The notes under the pieces were generated by a model. That model was not told the DNA's origin, made no database searches, and was given only the letters and a program-made list of their open reading frames with translations. Shown in pieces: positions 14,070 to 25,114 of a stretch of DNA of 64,000 nucleotides (positions are counted from its first letter, which is position 1; every line of letters begins with the position of its first letter). The position numbers and the translations under genes are program-made. Origin of the DNA: Anolis sagrei (taxonomy: Eukaryota; Chordata; Lepidosauria; Squamata; Anolidae); NCBI RefSeq assembly GCF_037176765.1, contig NC_090025.1, positions 179,846,040 to 179,910,039 of the forward strand. The letters run 5' to 3'.

Positions 14070-15340
14070 TGCAAGCAAGGAAGGGAGGGAGGGTAGAGAG
14101 AAGGAAGGAAGAAAGGGAGCAAGAGAAGAATGGAAGGAAGTAAGTGAAGGATAAAAGAAAGACAGAAGGAATGGAAGACAGAAGGGAAGGAAGGAAGGAA
14201 GAGAGGAGGAAAGAGGAAGAACCAAAGGGTGGAAGGGAAGGATGGAAAGAGGGAGGGGAGGAAGAAGGTAGGAAAGACAAAAGGTAGGGAAGGAGGGAAG
14301 GATGGAAGCAGAAAGAGGGAAAGAGGGAGGGAGGGAAGAGGGAAGAAAAGAAAAGGGAAGGAAGGAAGGATGGATGGATGGAAGCAAGCAAGGAAGGGAG
14401 GGAGGGAGGAAGGGAAAAGAGAAGGAAGGAAGAAAGGGAGCCAGAGAAGTATGGAAGGAAGTGAAGGATAAAGGAAAGGGAGAAGGAAGGAATGAAAGAA
14501 GGGAAGGGAAGAAGGAAGGAAGGAAGAAGGAGAGAAGGAGGAAAGAGGGAAGGACCAAAGGGTGGAAGGGAAGGATGGAAAGAGGGAGGGGAGGAGGAAG
14601 GTAGGAAAGACAAAAGGTAGGGAAGGAGGGAAGGATGGAAGCAGAAAGAGGGAAAGAGGGAGGGAGGGAAGAAAAGAAAAGAAAAGAAAAGAAAAGGGAA
14701 GGAAGGAAGGAAGGATGGATGGAAGCAAGCAAGCGAGGGAGGGAGGGAAAAGAGAAGGAAGGAAGGAAGGAAGGAAGGAAGGAAGGAAGGAAGGAAGGGA
14801 GCCAGAGAAGGATGGAAGGAAGTGAAGGATAAAGGAAAGGGAGAAGGAAGGAATGAAAGAAGGGAAGAGAAGAAGAAGGAAGGAAGGGAGGGAGGGAGGG
14901 AGGGAGGGAGGGAGGGAGAAGGAGGACAGAGGGAAGAACCAAAGGGTGGAAGGGAAGGATGGAAAGAGAAAGAGGGAGGGGAGGAGAAAGATAGGAAAGA
15001 CAAAAGGTAGGGAAGGAGGGAAGGATGGGAACAGAAAGAGGGAAAGAGGGAGGGAAGAGGGAAAAAAAGAAAAGAAAAGAAAAGGGAAGGAAGGATGGAT
15101 GGAAGCAAGCAAGAAAGGGAGGGAGGGAAAAGAGAAGGAAGGAAGAAAGGGAGCCAGAGAAGGATGGAAGGAAGTGAAGGATAAAGGAAAGGGAGAAGGA
15201 AGGAATTAAAGAAGGGAAGGGAAGGGAAGAAGGAAGGAAGGAAGAAGGAAGGAAGGGCAGGAGAAAGGAGGGAAAGAGAAAGAAGGAGGGAAGGAGGAAG
15301 GAAAGAGAGAAGGAAGGAAGGATAGGATGGTGAGAGAGAG
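14070..15340. repeat. Long polypurine (GGAA-type) array with higher-order repeats
   Basis: About 1.27 kb, nearly all purine on the plus strand. A landmark (AACCAAAGGGTGGAAGGG, in part) recurs near 14221, 14553 and 14938, giving higher-order units of about 330-385 bp on top of 4-bp repeats. The long open frames on both strands here are artefacts of composition. Confidence 0.92.
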
Positions 15341-15554
15341 GAGGGCCTGAAAAAAGAGCCCAAGGGGCTGCATCCGGCCCCCAGGCCTGGGTTTGCCCAT
15401 ACCTGGAATAAACAAACTCCTTATAAGATTTTCCTACAATACACACATATAGGTGTCATATAACCTTTACTGTGTAAACGAGGCTTGAAAATTTATACTT
15501 ATTATATACTACAGTTGATTCCCTGTATAGTTTCCTCTATAGCCGCTCCATGTG

Positions 15555-15790
15555 CAAATTATAGTGTTATAAGGAGGATAGGGCTAGATGAACTTTGGGG
15601 GTCTCTCCCAGTGGAATCTCCTTCTCAGGAGAGTTTTTGAACTGATGTTGAATGGCTATCTGTTAGGAAGGCTTGATTGTATCTTCCTGTCTGGTTGAAG
15701 AGGGGTGGACTAGATGCCCGCTGGGGATCTCTCCCAATGGAGTCTCTTTCTCTGGAGGTTTTTAAACAGAGTGCTTTGATGGTTATGTGT
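15555..15790 (+). repeat. Old CR1-like LINE fragments
   Basis: Two consecutive diverged pieces with GTCTCTCCCAGTGGAATCTC-type and GGTGGACTAGATGCCCGC text, typical of CR1 3' regions. Confidence 0.55.
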
Positions 15791-15847
15791 GTGGCATTTT
15801 TCATGTGACACACTAGTGTATTCCAACACACAGTTTGGAAAGCTCTG

Positions 15848-16411
15848 CCGGAGTGGTTGCTCATTCTCCCTGGAAATTGTGAACCAATTCCATGAGACAG
15901 GTTCGAATTCCGCCTCAGCCATTGATATGCAGGGGATAACCTTGAGTAAGTCTCATTCTCTCAGCTTCAGAGGAAGGCAAGGGCCATCTCTCTCTCTCTC
16001 ACCCAGCTTCACTTTAGGGTCGACTTGAAGTCCCACAACTCAGACAACTTCTCCCCTTCCAGCCACATTCTTCAATTAAATCAGGAGGCATAACAGATTA
16101 AAAGGTCATTTTTATATCTGGAAGTGCCGCTCGTCCTTTGCTTATTTCTCTGCTGAAGCTGTATTTTTATCTCATCCCATTATTATAAAAAGGTCAGACA
16201 CAGGGATTCTATGCATAGTATAAAAAGAACAGCTCACTGCAAAATGCCAGCTATGAAACAGCCGAGGAACTGGCTTCTGAAAAAAAGATGAGGAAGCATA
16301 GCACATCATTAAAAACCTAATTTAAACAAGGCTTAAATACGGTGCATTTAAGAATAAATTAATATGAGGCCTAGCAGAAATCCTTCTGCAAACAGTTTTA
16401 ACGCTGTGTTG
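15848..16411. other. Unassigned intergenic stretch
   Basis: No gene or element recognised. Confidence 0.5.
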
Positions 16412-16590
16412 ATGTAGGTTATTCAGGCTGTATGGCCATGTTCTAGAGGCATTCTCTCCTGACATTTCGCCTGCATCTGTGGCAAGCCTCCTCAGAGGTT
16501 GTGAGGTCTGTTGGAAGTAGGAAAATTGGGTTTATATATCTGTGGAATGACCAGGATGGAACAAAGAACTCTTTTAATGCTAGTGGGGCA
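16412..16590 (-). mobile_element. Penelope-like terminal fragment
   Basis: Contains CATTCTCTCCTGACATTTCG and GGGTTTATATATCTGTGGAA, shared with the other Penelope-like copies. Confidence 0.8.
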
Positions 16591-16687
16591 GGAGGGTACC
16601 AAACATAATTTAAGATGAGTTTGGCTGAAGTTGCATATTCTATCATAGTTATATCCCAGCTTTTGTGCATGATGGAATTCAAAGTGG

Positions 16688-17200
16688 AGTATTTATTTGT
16701 CACCTATATCCCACCTTTCGTCTGAAGACTTACAAATGTTAGGGAATGTAAAAATCAATTGGTGTGTGTGTCAACTGTAAATTAAGAAGCATGAAGCTGA
16801 TTGGTTGGGCCACACCCAGGGAGCTAGCTGAGCCTGGGAGTTTTGGTTACTGTTACATTTTCACAGTTGAGCTGTGCAGGTGCTTGCAGAAGCAGAGAGA
16901 GACAGTTTTGAGTGTCTCTTGCTTCAGGAGCTGCTGGAAGAAGACTTTCCACATGGACAAAGAAAGACCATTTTAAAATCTCTATCTAAAAGGACATTAT
17001 GTGAGTTAATGCAACTGATCACATGATTGTATATATCTTGTTTTGCATTATGAAGAATAAACTTCTTGTTCTTTATTTATCAACTGCATGGCATATTTTC
17101 TTTCTCTGGCAAGACAGAGTGTGGGCTGATAAAATGTGAACTATGTGTGATTTACATTACGCCACAACAAAGACTCAAGGCTGCTGCTTCCTTAATTGAG
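16688..17200 (-). repeat. L2 3' fragment interrupted by a solo LTR
   Basis: CACCTATATCCCACCTTTCG (16701 onward) and GACTCAAGGCTGCTGC (17172 onward) are the two halves of a reversed L2 3' end, split by the LTR at 16737-17166. Confidence 0.6.
16737..17166 (+). mobile_element. Solo LTR of an LTR retrotransposon (fossil)
   Basis: 430 bp, TG...CA termini, 5 bp target duplication ACAAA on both sides. Contains an AATAAA signal near 17056. Same family as the LTR at 59996-60397. No internal region is present, consistent with LTR-LTR recombination. Family class (Gypsy-like or ERV) not resolved. Confidence 0.85.
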
Positions 17201-17544
17201 TCCATCCACCTGAAAGGCAGTATTCCTCTTTTCCTACTGCCTTTTAATAAACGTTTTTGGGTTTTTTGGTTTTTTTGGTGATTCATGATATGACCAAAGT
17301 ACGACAATCTCAGTTTAGTTATCCTCGCTTCTGGGGAGAAGCCCAGGCTTAATTTGCTCCAGGATCCATTTGTTGGTGTTTTTGGTATCCACAGAACTCT
17401 TCATCACCACATTTCAACTTAGTTGACTTTCTTTCTGTCATGTGTTTTTCACTGCCCAGCTTTCCTAACTAAACATAGAAATTGAAATTTTGATGACATG
17501 AACATTCCTGACATGGATGTTTAATGTTATTCTCAGTTTATCTG
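17201..17544. other. Unassigned stretch
   Basis: T-rich tract at about 17250-17280. Nothing recognised. Confidence 0.45.
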
Positions 17545-17722
17545 TTCAGCCGTGGAACTCTCTGCCCTGGAGTGTGGTGGAGGCTCCTTCTTTGGAGGCT
17601 TTTAAACAGAGACTGGATGGCCATTTGTCAGAGGTGTTTTGCGTGTGATTTTCCTGCTTCTTGGTGGGGATTGGACTGGATGGTCCACGAGGTCTCCTCC
17701 AACTCTATAATTCTATGACTTT
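17545..17722 (+). repeat. CR1 LINE 3' end
   Basis: GTGGAACTCTCTGCCCTGGA to CCAACTCTATAATTCTATGA, the CR1 3' terminus. Confidence 0.88.
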
Positions 17723-17781
17723 TCAACGGTCCTCATTATTACCCCCAACTCTCAATAGCTGCACTTGTACCTTGCTAGACA

Positions 17782-17860
17782 TAAGTTGAATGTATGCCTT
17801 CAAGTCTCCAGTCAACTTATGGTGACCCCATAAATTTAATAGTTTTGGTGGCGCCTATTC
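17782..17860 (-). repeat. 5S-derived SINE 3' fragment
   Basis: AAGTCTCCAGTCAACTTATG and GGTGACCCCATAAATTTAAT are the reversed 3' body of the SINE seen at 3700-3945. Confidence 0.65.
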
Positions 17861-18149
17861 AACAACCACTTGTTTTATAAGATCAGGTGGGACTTGCTGC
17901 CTTGAGGCTTGTTATGCCTAGCTATCTGTCCCTGGCCACACTTTGCTGTGGCCTCAGTCTGGTACCTTCCTTCTCTATCACTTTCCTTCCTTATCCCCCC
18001 TTTTCCTGTCCCTTTTTCTTTCCCTTCTCTTTCCCATGGACACATGCTTGGCTCTTAAAGCCAGTATGTCCAGCTCTTTCCCTCATGCAGGAGGGTCCAG
18101 GGTCAGGAGAGTTGTTTCAATGCATGCGCTGTATCATCATTTAGGTTTT

Positions 18150-18345
18150 TGGAGGTTTTAAGTCTCTTCCACTATGTTTTTCCTTGTTTTTATGAGTGAT
18201 GGTCACTCATTGGTCCATTAGGTGTCTTCTGGCCAAATTTCGTGTCATTTTGCCCAGTGGTTTTTGTGTTATGTTAATCCCACAAATGAACATTACATTT
18301 TTTTTATTTACATACACTCCCACTTGACTTTTCCATATAGTAGTG
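18150..18345 (+). repeat. Interspersed repeat of unresolved class
   Basis: GAGTGATGGTCACTCATTGG and ATGTTAATCCCACAAATGAA recur in the longer copy at 54907-55235. Possibly the 3' end of a non-autonomous Helitron or LINE. Confidence 0.6.
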
Positions 18346-18364
18346 TTTTCAATATGGGGGATAT

Positions 18365-18637
18365 TGGACCCCCTGGTGGTGCAGTAGGTTAAACCCTTGT
18401 GCCAACAGGACTGAAGACTGACAGGTCGCAAGTTTGAATCCAGGGAGAGTGTGGATGAGCTCCCTCTGTCAGCTCAGGCTCCCCATGCGGGGACATGAGA
18501 GAAACCTCCCACAAGGATGGTAAAACATCAAAACATCCAGTGTCCTCTGGGCAACGTCCTTGCAGACGGCCAATTCTCTCACACCAGAAGTGACTTGCAG
18601 TTTCTCAAGTCGCTCCTGACACACACAAAAATAATAT
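18365..18637 (+). repeat. tRNA-derived SINE (family 2)
   Basis: Near full length: A-box-like TGGTGGTGCAGTAGGTTAAA, B-box-like CAAGTTTGAATCC, body TCTCACACCAGAAGTGACTT, and a CTCAAGTCGCTCCTGACAC tail with A-rich end. Confidence 0.9.
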
Positions 18638-18653
18638 GGGGAATGCACTAGAA

Positions 18654-18986
18654 CAGTGATGGGCGACCTTTTGAGCTTGGTGTGTCAAAATTTGCCAAAA
18701 ACCTGAGCATAACTTGGGTGGGGTGTCAACTTCGAGAAAAAAAACATAATTTTGCAATTATTTATAGTCTAAATAAGAAAAATGTATATTCTATGCTGGG
18801 TTATGGAGTGAACAATGCTCTAACGTGCAGATGTTAAATTTGTAGAGCCTTTTTACAAATTTAAGGATGGAATTAGATTGGCTCTTATAAGGTGTACTTC
18901 TCTATATGCGGCCGCATGTGGCCGCGTGTCATCAAAAATAGCCATGTGTGTCAGTGCTGACACGCGTCATAGGTTCACCATCATGG
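18654..18986. mobile_element. hAT non-autonomous element
   Basis: Termini CAGTGATGGGCGACC and GGTTCACCATCATGG. Exact 8 bp target duplication CACTAGAA at 18646-18653 and 18987-18994. Confidence 0.9.
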
Positions 18987-18994
18987 CACTAGAA

Positions 18995-19429
18995 GATGTA
19001 GCTCTAGACCTGCAGTTTGGAGTGACTCAGAGTCACAGCAGCTGATGGATGTGATTAAGTATTTTAACTCTTTTGAGTCCTGATGTGAGCTCTTTAGGAT
19101 TAGAGCAAGTTGACAGGACCCAAATTAAATGATAGTGAAATGAGGACATGACTCTCCAATAAGAATTCTTCCACCAAATGAATTTTTATTTAAGCCCTCT
19201 AATTTCTTACCTTGCAGAGAGTGGGGCATTGAAAACGATTTGCACCTAGGATTCTTACATTTGCTGTCTTTGCATTTCCATTTTTTACTTTGTCTGCCCC
19301 TTCGATTTGGATGCCTAAACTGTATTTCTAAATGTGTAAATTAATGCAATGCTAGAAATCTGGGGACTGAAGGAGAATCTGGGGGAGAGCAGAATTATTT
19401 ATTAGCAGGGGCATTGTTCTCTGGGTTGT
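18995..19429. other. Unassigned stretch
   Basis: AT-rich, no gene or element recognised. Confidence 0.45.
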
Positions 19430-19800
19430 TGTAGGTTTTTCGGGTGTATGGCTATGTTCTAGAAGCATTCTCTCCTGACATTTTGCCTGCGTCTGTGGCA
19501 AGCATCCCCAGAGGTTGTAACCTCACAACCTCTGAGGATGCTTGCCACAGATGCAGGTGAAACATCAGGAGAGAATGCTTCTAGAACATGGCCATACAGC
19601 CCGAAAAACCTACAACAACCCAGTGATTCCGGCCATGAAAGCCTTAAAGCAATGGTTCTCAACCTGTGGGTCCCCAGGTGTTTTGGCCTACAACTCCCAG
19701 AAATCCCAGCCAGTTTACCAGCTGTTAGGATTTCTGGGAGTTGAAGGCCAAAACATCTGGGCACCCACAGGTTGAGAACCACTGCCTTAAAGAATACAGT
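19430..19800. mobile_element. Palindromic Penelope-like derivative with nested MITE
   Basis: Inverted arms CATTCTCTCCTGACATTTTG and reverse meet at about 19525. The end text GATTCCGGCCATGAAAGCCT is followed by a hAT MITE at 19650-19784. Confidence 0.82.
19650..19784. mobile_element. hAT MITE, 135 bp palindrome
   Basis: CAATGGTTCTCAACCTGTGG to AGGTTGAGAACCACTG, with arms ACTCCCAGAAATCCCAGCC and reverse. Exact 8 bp target duplication CCTTAAAG (19642-19649, 19785-19792). Family copies at 21305, 26689 and 27502. Confidence 0.93.
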
Positions 19801-19875
19801 ATTGTTCTCTGTTTGCTTTCTCCCACAGCCACATCTATCACTATTTATTCCAGCATATACTGGAATTATTTTATT

Positions 19876-20389
19876 GGGTTGTTGTAGGTTTTTTCGGGCT
19901 ATATGGCCATGGTCTAGAGGCATTCTCTCCTGATGTTTCACCTGCATCTATGGCAAGCATCCTCAGAGGTAGTGAGGTCTGTTGGAACTAGGAAAAAGGA
20001 TTTATATATCTGTGGAATGACCAGGGTGGGACAAAGGACTCTTGTCTGCTGGAGCTAGGTGTGAATGTTTCAACTGACCACCTTGATTAGCATATAATGG
20101 CCTGACAGTGCCTAGAGCAAACTTGTGTTGAGAGGTGATTAGATGACCTTGTTTGTTTCCTCTCTGTTGCTGTGCTGTTGTAATTTTAGAGGTTTTTTTT
20201 AATACTGATAGCCAGATTTTGTTCATTTTCATGATTTCCCCCTTTCTTTTGAAATTGTCTACATGCTTGTGGATTTCAGTGGCTTCTCTGTGTAGTCTGA
20301 CATGGTGGTTGTGAGAGTGGTCCAGCATTTCTGTGTTCTCAAATAAAATGCTGTGACCAGGTTGGTTCATCAGGTGCTCTGCTATGGCT
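19876..20389 (-). mobile_element. Penelope-like element 3' part with GIY-YIG-region coding remnant
   Basis: The minus-strand frame begins MNQPGHSILFENTEMLDHSH and continues LHREATEIHKHVDNF, which I recognise as the C-terminal (GIY-YIG endonuclease) side of Penelope-like elements. Flanked by a 13 bp duplication GAATTATTTTATT (19863-19875, 20390-20402). 5'-truncated. Confidence 0.82.
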
Positions 20390-20402
20390 GAATTATTTTA
20401 TT

Positions 20403-21296
20403 GTTGGTATTTGCACCTTCAAGGTAAATCTGGAATGTGGAGGAAAGAAAATCAAAATTCATGATGCTGGCAAGATGCAAGAGAGCAACCCAGATTTAAA
20501 ATGAGCTGGACGTAACTTTAGCTATCTTAACCATTCTTAAAGAAGTTGAAGACCAAGCCTTACTTTGTTTTTAAAGCCAGTAAGTAAAGCCTGCCAGGAT
20601 TTTCTTTTTAAAATGAATCCGAAGAGTCTGGGGTACAGGGATGCTTAAAATAAAACATAGGAGTGAAAGCCTTAATTATGTCTTGCATGAGCTGTCAAGA
20701 GCGAGCAGCTGCAGAAGAGGAAGACAAAGGGAGGATCAGTCAATTTTATGTATATTTTTTAAGAGAGAGAGAAATTGCTGTTAGAGTGGGGGAGGAAAGA
20801 TGACATGCTCAAAATGGTAAGCAGCTCAGAAAGCCTGAATTAATCTGCCAAGATGCTGAGAATGAGGAATAATTTTAATTCAGATTATTCTTTTTCACCT
20901 CAGTGGCTGTAATGCATATTACTCTGATCTCCCACTTGCTAGCCTCTTATTTTCTATTTTACATGGATCATTTGACCTCATTTGAAAGTCTTGCCTCTTT
21001 CGGCTTCCCTCTACTACCCTCTTTCTTCAAAATGCAATGAACACAAGGCTAAGTCTTGACCAATTCAGATCATTCATCAGTCACGATGACTGTAATCAAC
21101 ACAGATTGACAGAAGCTCCTCTGGGTTTTAGAAAGGAGCGATTCCTAGCCCTATCCAGAGTTACCAGCCACAGAACATGGGATTTTTCTGTCAGTTACAG
21201 GACTTTCTCATGAGAAAAGTGACCTTTGAAATGTTGCCTAGTTACTCGCATACTCCAGTCCATTTACTGTTTTTGTCTCTGCAGCAGCTTTCCCCA
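20403..21296. other. Unassigned intergenic stretch
   Basis: No gene or element recognised. Confidence 0.5.
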
Positions 21297-21304
21297 ATAT
21301 AGGT

Positions 21305-21439
21305 CAGTGATTCTCAGCCTGTGGGTCTCCAGGTGTTTTGGCCTACAACTCGCAGAAATCCCAGCCAGTTTACCAGCTGTTAGGATTTCTGGGAGTTGAA
21401 GGTGAAAACCTCTGGGCACCCACAGGTTGAGAACCACTG
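21305..21439. mobile_element. hAT MITE palindrome
   Basis: Same family as 19650-19784. Flanks ATATAGGT and CTATAGAT are a decayed 8 bp duplication (6 of 8 match). Confidence 0.88.
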
Positions 21440-21447
21440 CTATAGAT

Positions 21448-21881
21448 ATCTTGACTACAAATCCCATCATCTTTGACCAAGGGCTGATAGAAATGGTGGT
21501 CCAAATCATCTGGATGCTCTTTTCTTTGTCCTAAACCTTTTTTCTAATATTAATTTCACAATATTTCTTTCTACCACTGAATTCACCGCAGCACTCCCCC
21601 AACCTCTGCTTTCTCTTTGTCCAAAGAGCATTTATATTTTTGCAAAAGTGGTCATAAGGCTGAACAGGGCTTAGGGTTACAGTCTGTGCTTGATGGGGTT
21701 ACCCTCCCCATGAAGGTGCAGGGAGTGATCCTGGACTCATCGCTGAGCCTGGAACCCAAGGTCTTGGCGGTGGCTGGCTGGGAGAGCTTTTGCACAGTTA
21801 AAGCTTGTGTGCCAGCTGTGCCCATACCTTGGGAAGTCAGACTTGGCCATGGTGGTCCATGCTCTGGCTACATCTCGTTTA
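21448..21881. other. Unassigned stretch, probably decayed LINE
   Basis: GTGATCCTGGACTCATCGCTGAGCC-type text near 21725 resembles a LINE reverse transcriptase region of the L2 type, but it is too diverged to define ends. Confidence 0.35.
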
Positions 21882-22465
21882 GAATCATAGAATCACGGAA
21901 TCAAAGAGTTGGAAGAGACCTCATGGGCCATCCAGTCCAACCCCCTGCCAAGAAGCAGGAAAATTGCATTCAAATCACGCCTGACAGATGGCCATCCAGC
22001 CTCTGTTTAAAAGCTTCCAAAGAAGGAGCCTCCACCACACTCCGGGGCAGAGAGTTCCACTGCTGAACGGCTCTCACAGTCAGGAAGTTCTTCCTAATGT
22101 TCAGATGGAATCTCCTTTCTTGTAGTTTGAAGCCATTGTTCCTTGTCCTAATCTCCATGGAAGCAGTAAACAAGCTTGCTCCCTCCTCCCTGTGGCTTCC
22201 TCTCACATATTTATACATGGCTATCATATCTCCTCTCAGCCTTCTCTTCTTTAGGCTAAACATGCCCAGCTCCTTAAACCGTTCCTCATAGGGCTTGTTC
22301 TCCAGACCCTTGATCATTTTAGTCGCCCTCCTCTGGACACATTCCAGCTTGTCAATATCTCTCTTGAATTGTGGTGCCCAGAATTGGACACAATATTCCA
22401 GGTGTGGTCTAACCAAAGCAGAACAGAGGGGTAGCATTACTTCCCTGGATCTAGACACTATGCTC
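21882..22465 (-). repeat. CR1 LINE, 3' reverse-transcriptase end
   Basis: Minus-strand frame with LVRPHLEYCVQFWAPQFKRD, VQRRATKMIKGLENKPYEER and NFLTVRAVQQWNSLPRSVVE, the C-terminal part of CR1 ORF2, still open for 162 codons. The 3' end is ATTCTATG-type at 21882. 5'-truncated. Confidence 0.93.
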
Positions 22466-23200
22466 CTATTGATTTGCAGTTTAGACTACTGCAACGCTCT
22501 CTATGTGGGGTTGCCTATAAAGACTGCCCAGAAGCTGCAATTAGTCCAACGCTCCGCAAGCAGGCTACTAACGGGAGCGGGGTACAGGGAGTGCACAACT
22601 CCCTTGTTGCGCCAGCTCCACTGACTGCCAATTAGCTTCTGAGCACAATTCAGAGTGCTGATCTTAACCTGTAAGACTCTATATGGTTCTGGCCCAGTTT
22701 ACCCATCTGAACGTATTCTCCCCTATGAACCATCAAGGGTGTTAAGATTGTCTGGAGAGGCCCTGCTCTCAGTCCTGCCACCCTCACAGTCGCGTCTGGT
22801 GGGAACGAGAGACAGGGCCTTTTCTGTGGTGGCCCCCCGGCTATGGAATTCCCGCACGAATGAAATCAGATCTGCCCCCTACCTCCTGACCTTTAGGAAG
22901 CTAGTGAAAACCTGGTTGTGGAACGAGGCCTTTGCAGAATGATGGGTGAGACTGGTAATCGACCAAAGTTATTGACTACAATATATGGACTGAATATACG
23001 GACTGAGTTGGACATGTTTTTATCTTGGCGAACGGCTTTTATGTAATTTATCTTATATATATTTGTTAATTTATTGTTGATATATGATGTTTTTAGATTT
23101 TTACTGTTAGCATTGAATCCTTGCTGTCAGCCGGTCTGAGTCCCTCTACGGAGGTAGAGAAGATCGGGATATAAAAGTTTGAAATAAATAATAATAACGT
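22466..23200 (+). repeat. L2-clade LINE, 3' end
   Basis: Frames read SLDYCNALYVGLPIKTAQKL, LQLVQRSASRLLTG, then YPSERILPYEPSRVLRLSGE and FSVVAPRLWNS, the L2-type reverse-transcriptase tail. Ends GGGATATAAAAGTTTGAAAT and AATAATAATA. Two frames are used, so at least one frameshift; 5'-truncated. Meets the CR1 copy head to head. Confidence 0.88.
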
Positions 23201-23721
23201 AGGAATCCTGCTGAATGTATATTTGTCCCTGTGCCCCTTTAGTGTTGCAACAGCAAAGGCATACAATTTTCATTCTTTGAACATCCATAGGATCTTTTTG
23301 TCCAAAGTTTGGTTAAGTGACACCTGGATTATTCCAATAGCCTATTTGGCACATTTACTCTCTTGTCCTTTCCTTCCTGTTTTAATAAAGAACAGTGCTG
23401 CTATGGGTTGTTTTAAATCTCCCAAAGTATCCACACTCATCTCTTCTGTAGGGTGTAGATCCCTTCGGTGGCAACCAGTTGCATACTTTTTCTTCTGGTA
23501 TTTTAAGGCTCTGTGTTGCAACCTCCCCCAGTAACTGGCAGCTTGGCTAGCATGGTATGTATTGCCTAGGAATTTAAGATCTACAGGCAAAAGATTACTG
23601 TCTGTTCCACTGATACACAACAGCAGTGTCAAAGCTTTCCAAGTCCTGTCCCTGCATCTGTGGACCACTCTTCCTTAAATTTCCAGTTACAGGAGGATCT
23701 CACCTGCTTTCATAAAGACCT
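23201..23721 (+). repeat. Probable decayed LINE (L2-like)
   Basis: RSLRWQPVAYFFFWYFKAL at about 23452-23510 and following text look like an old L2 C-terminal region. Ends uncertain. Confidence 0.4.
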
Positions 23722-23983
23722 ACTTGTTTTCTGCTGCCCTGGAGACTAGGACGTGGAAACTACAGGAAAGGAGATTCCACCTGAACATTAGGAGGAATTT
23801 CCTAAGTGTGAGAGCAGTTCAGCAGTGGAACTCTCTGCCCCAGAGTGTGGTGAAGGCTCCTTCTTTGGGGGCTTTTAAGCAGGCCATCTGTCAGGGGTGT
23901 TTTTGAATGAGATTTACTGCTTCTTGGCAAGAGGTTGGACTGGATGGCCCATAAGGTCTTTTCCAACTCTATGATTCTTTAAT
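23722..23983 (+). repeat. CR1 LINE 3' end
   Basis: CTGCTGCCCTGGAGACTAGG to CCAACTCTATGATTC. Encodes VRAVQQWNSLPQSVVKAPSL. Confidence 0.88.
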
Positions 23984-24061
23984 TAGCCAAGTTAAGCTGC
24001 TGAACTGTGCCTGAAGTTCATGAGGTGGATAGCAATGAGTGGGAATTTTGTTTAATGTGTA

Positions 24062-25112
24062 TTAAATGACCCCCATGCTGCGACAGCTCTACTGGTTGCC
24101 GGTGAGCTTCCGGGCTAAATACAGAGTGCTGGTTGTTACCTATAAAGCCCTAAACGGTTCGGGTCCAGGATGTTTGTCTAGTCGCATCTCCCTGTAGACA
24201 CCATCGTGTGCACTGTGATCTACAGAGGAGACCCTCCTCTTAGTCCCACCCCCATCACAAGCTCAGTTGGTGGGAATAAGAGAGGGGGTCCATCTCTGGA
24301 ACTCCCTCCCTAAAGAAATAACTCCCGCTTTCCTTTAAGAAACTCCTAAAAACGCTCTTATGCACTTTAGCGTATGAAGAGGACCACTAGAACACTATAA
24401 ACCACTGGAATGATGGGTAATCCATTTGTATTATATGGCTGCTATGATATATCTTAAATCAGGGTCCTCAAATTTTTTAAACAGAGTGCCAGGTCACAGT
24501 CCCTCAAACTGTGGGAGGGCTGGATTATAATTTGGAAAAAAAATAAATTCCTATGCATACTGCACATATCTTATTTGTAGTGCAAAAAAAAAACCCACTT
24601 AAAAATAATATAAAAAATGAAGAACAATTTTAACAAATATAAACTTAATAGTATTTCAATGGGAAGTGTGGGCCTGCTTTTGGCTGATGAGATAGGATTG
24701 CTGTTATTGTTGTGTGCATTGTCATTTCAGACTTAGGTTGACCCTGAGCAAGGGCCGGGTAAATGACCTTGGAGGGCCGTATCTGGCCCCCGGGCCTAAG
24801 TTTGAGGACCCCTGTCTTAAATGAAGCCCCAATGTCAGCCATTTTAATGTAATGTTTTTTAAAAAAAATTTTAGGGTGTATACTATGTTTACTCGTGTTT
24901 CAGTTTTTTTTTTATTTTTCAGTGGATTGTTCCTGTTTTATTTTTATCTCGATGCTCAATTCTTTCATTGTAAGTTTATTGTTGCTACTGTCCATTATCC
25001 TGTATTATTTTGATGTGTTTCCACCCATTCTGAGGCCTTGAATGTTTGCCTTTTCGTGTGTAAGCCACCCTAAGTCCCTCTGGGGAGAGAGGGCAGTCGA
25101 GAAATAAATTAT
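24062..25112 (+). repeat. L2-clade LINE 3' end, split by hAT
   Basis: First part 24062-24459 (CTCTACTGGTTGCCGGTGAG), second part 24823-25112 ending CCACCCTAAGTCCCTCTGGG and AATAAATTATTGTTATT. The hAT insertion at 24460-24814 separates them. Confidence 0.82.
24460..24814. mobile_element. hAT non-autonomous element
   Basis: Termini CAGGGTCCTCAAATTTT and AAGTTTGAGGACCCCTG, subterminal TATCTGGCCCCCGGGCC. Exact 8 bp target duplication TCTTAAAT (24452-24459, 24815-24822), inside an L2 copy. Confidence 0.93.
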
Positions 25113-25114
25113 TG

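Larger units (their letters stand above)
13716..15405. mobile_element. hAT DNA transposon (inner) carrying a polypurine array
   Basis: Starts CAGACATGGGCAAACTTTC and ends GTTTGCCCATACCTG. The interior is mostly a purine tandem array plus a CR1 fragment, with subterminal hAT text GGGGGCCTGCATACTAG and CATCCGGCCCCCAGGCCTG. Confidence 0.75.
13630..15847. mobile_element. hAT DNA transposon (outer, interrupted)
   Basis: Termini CAGAGCTTTCCAAAC and GTTTGGAAAGCTCTG form inverted repeats. Internal pieces survive at 13630-13715 and 15410-15850. Another hAT copy and CR1 sequence lie inside. Confidence 0.7.

Noticed and set aside
14044-15446. Very long minus-strand open frames (up to 464 codons) rich in Pro, Ser, Leu and Phe
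   Set aside because: They are produced by the purine tandem array, have no domain, and are open in several frames at once.
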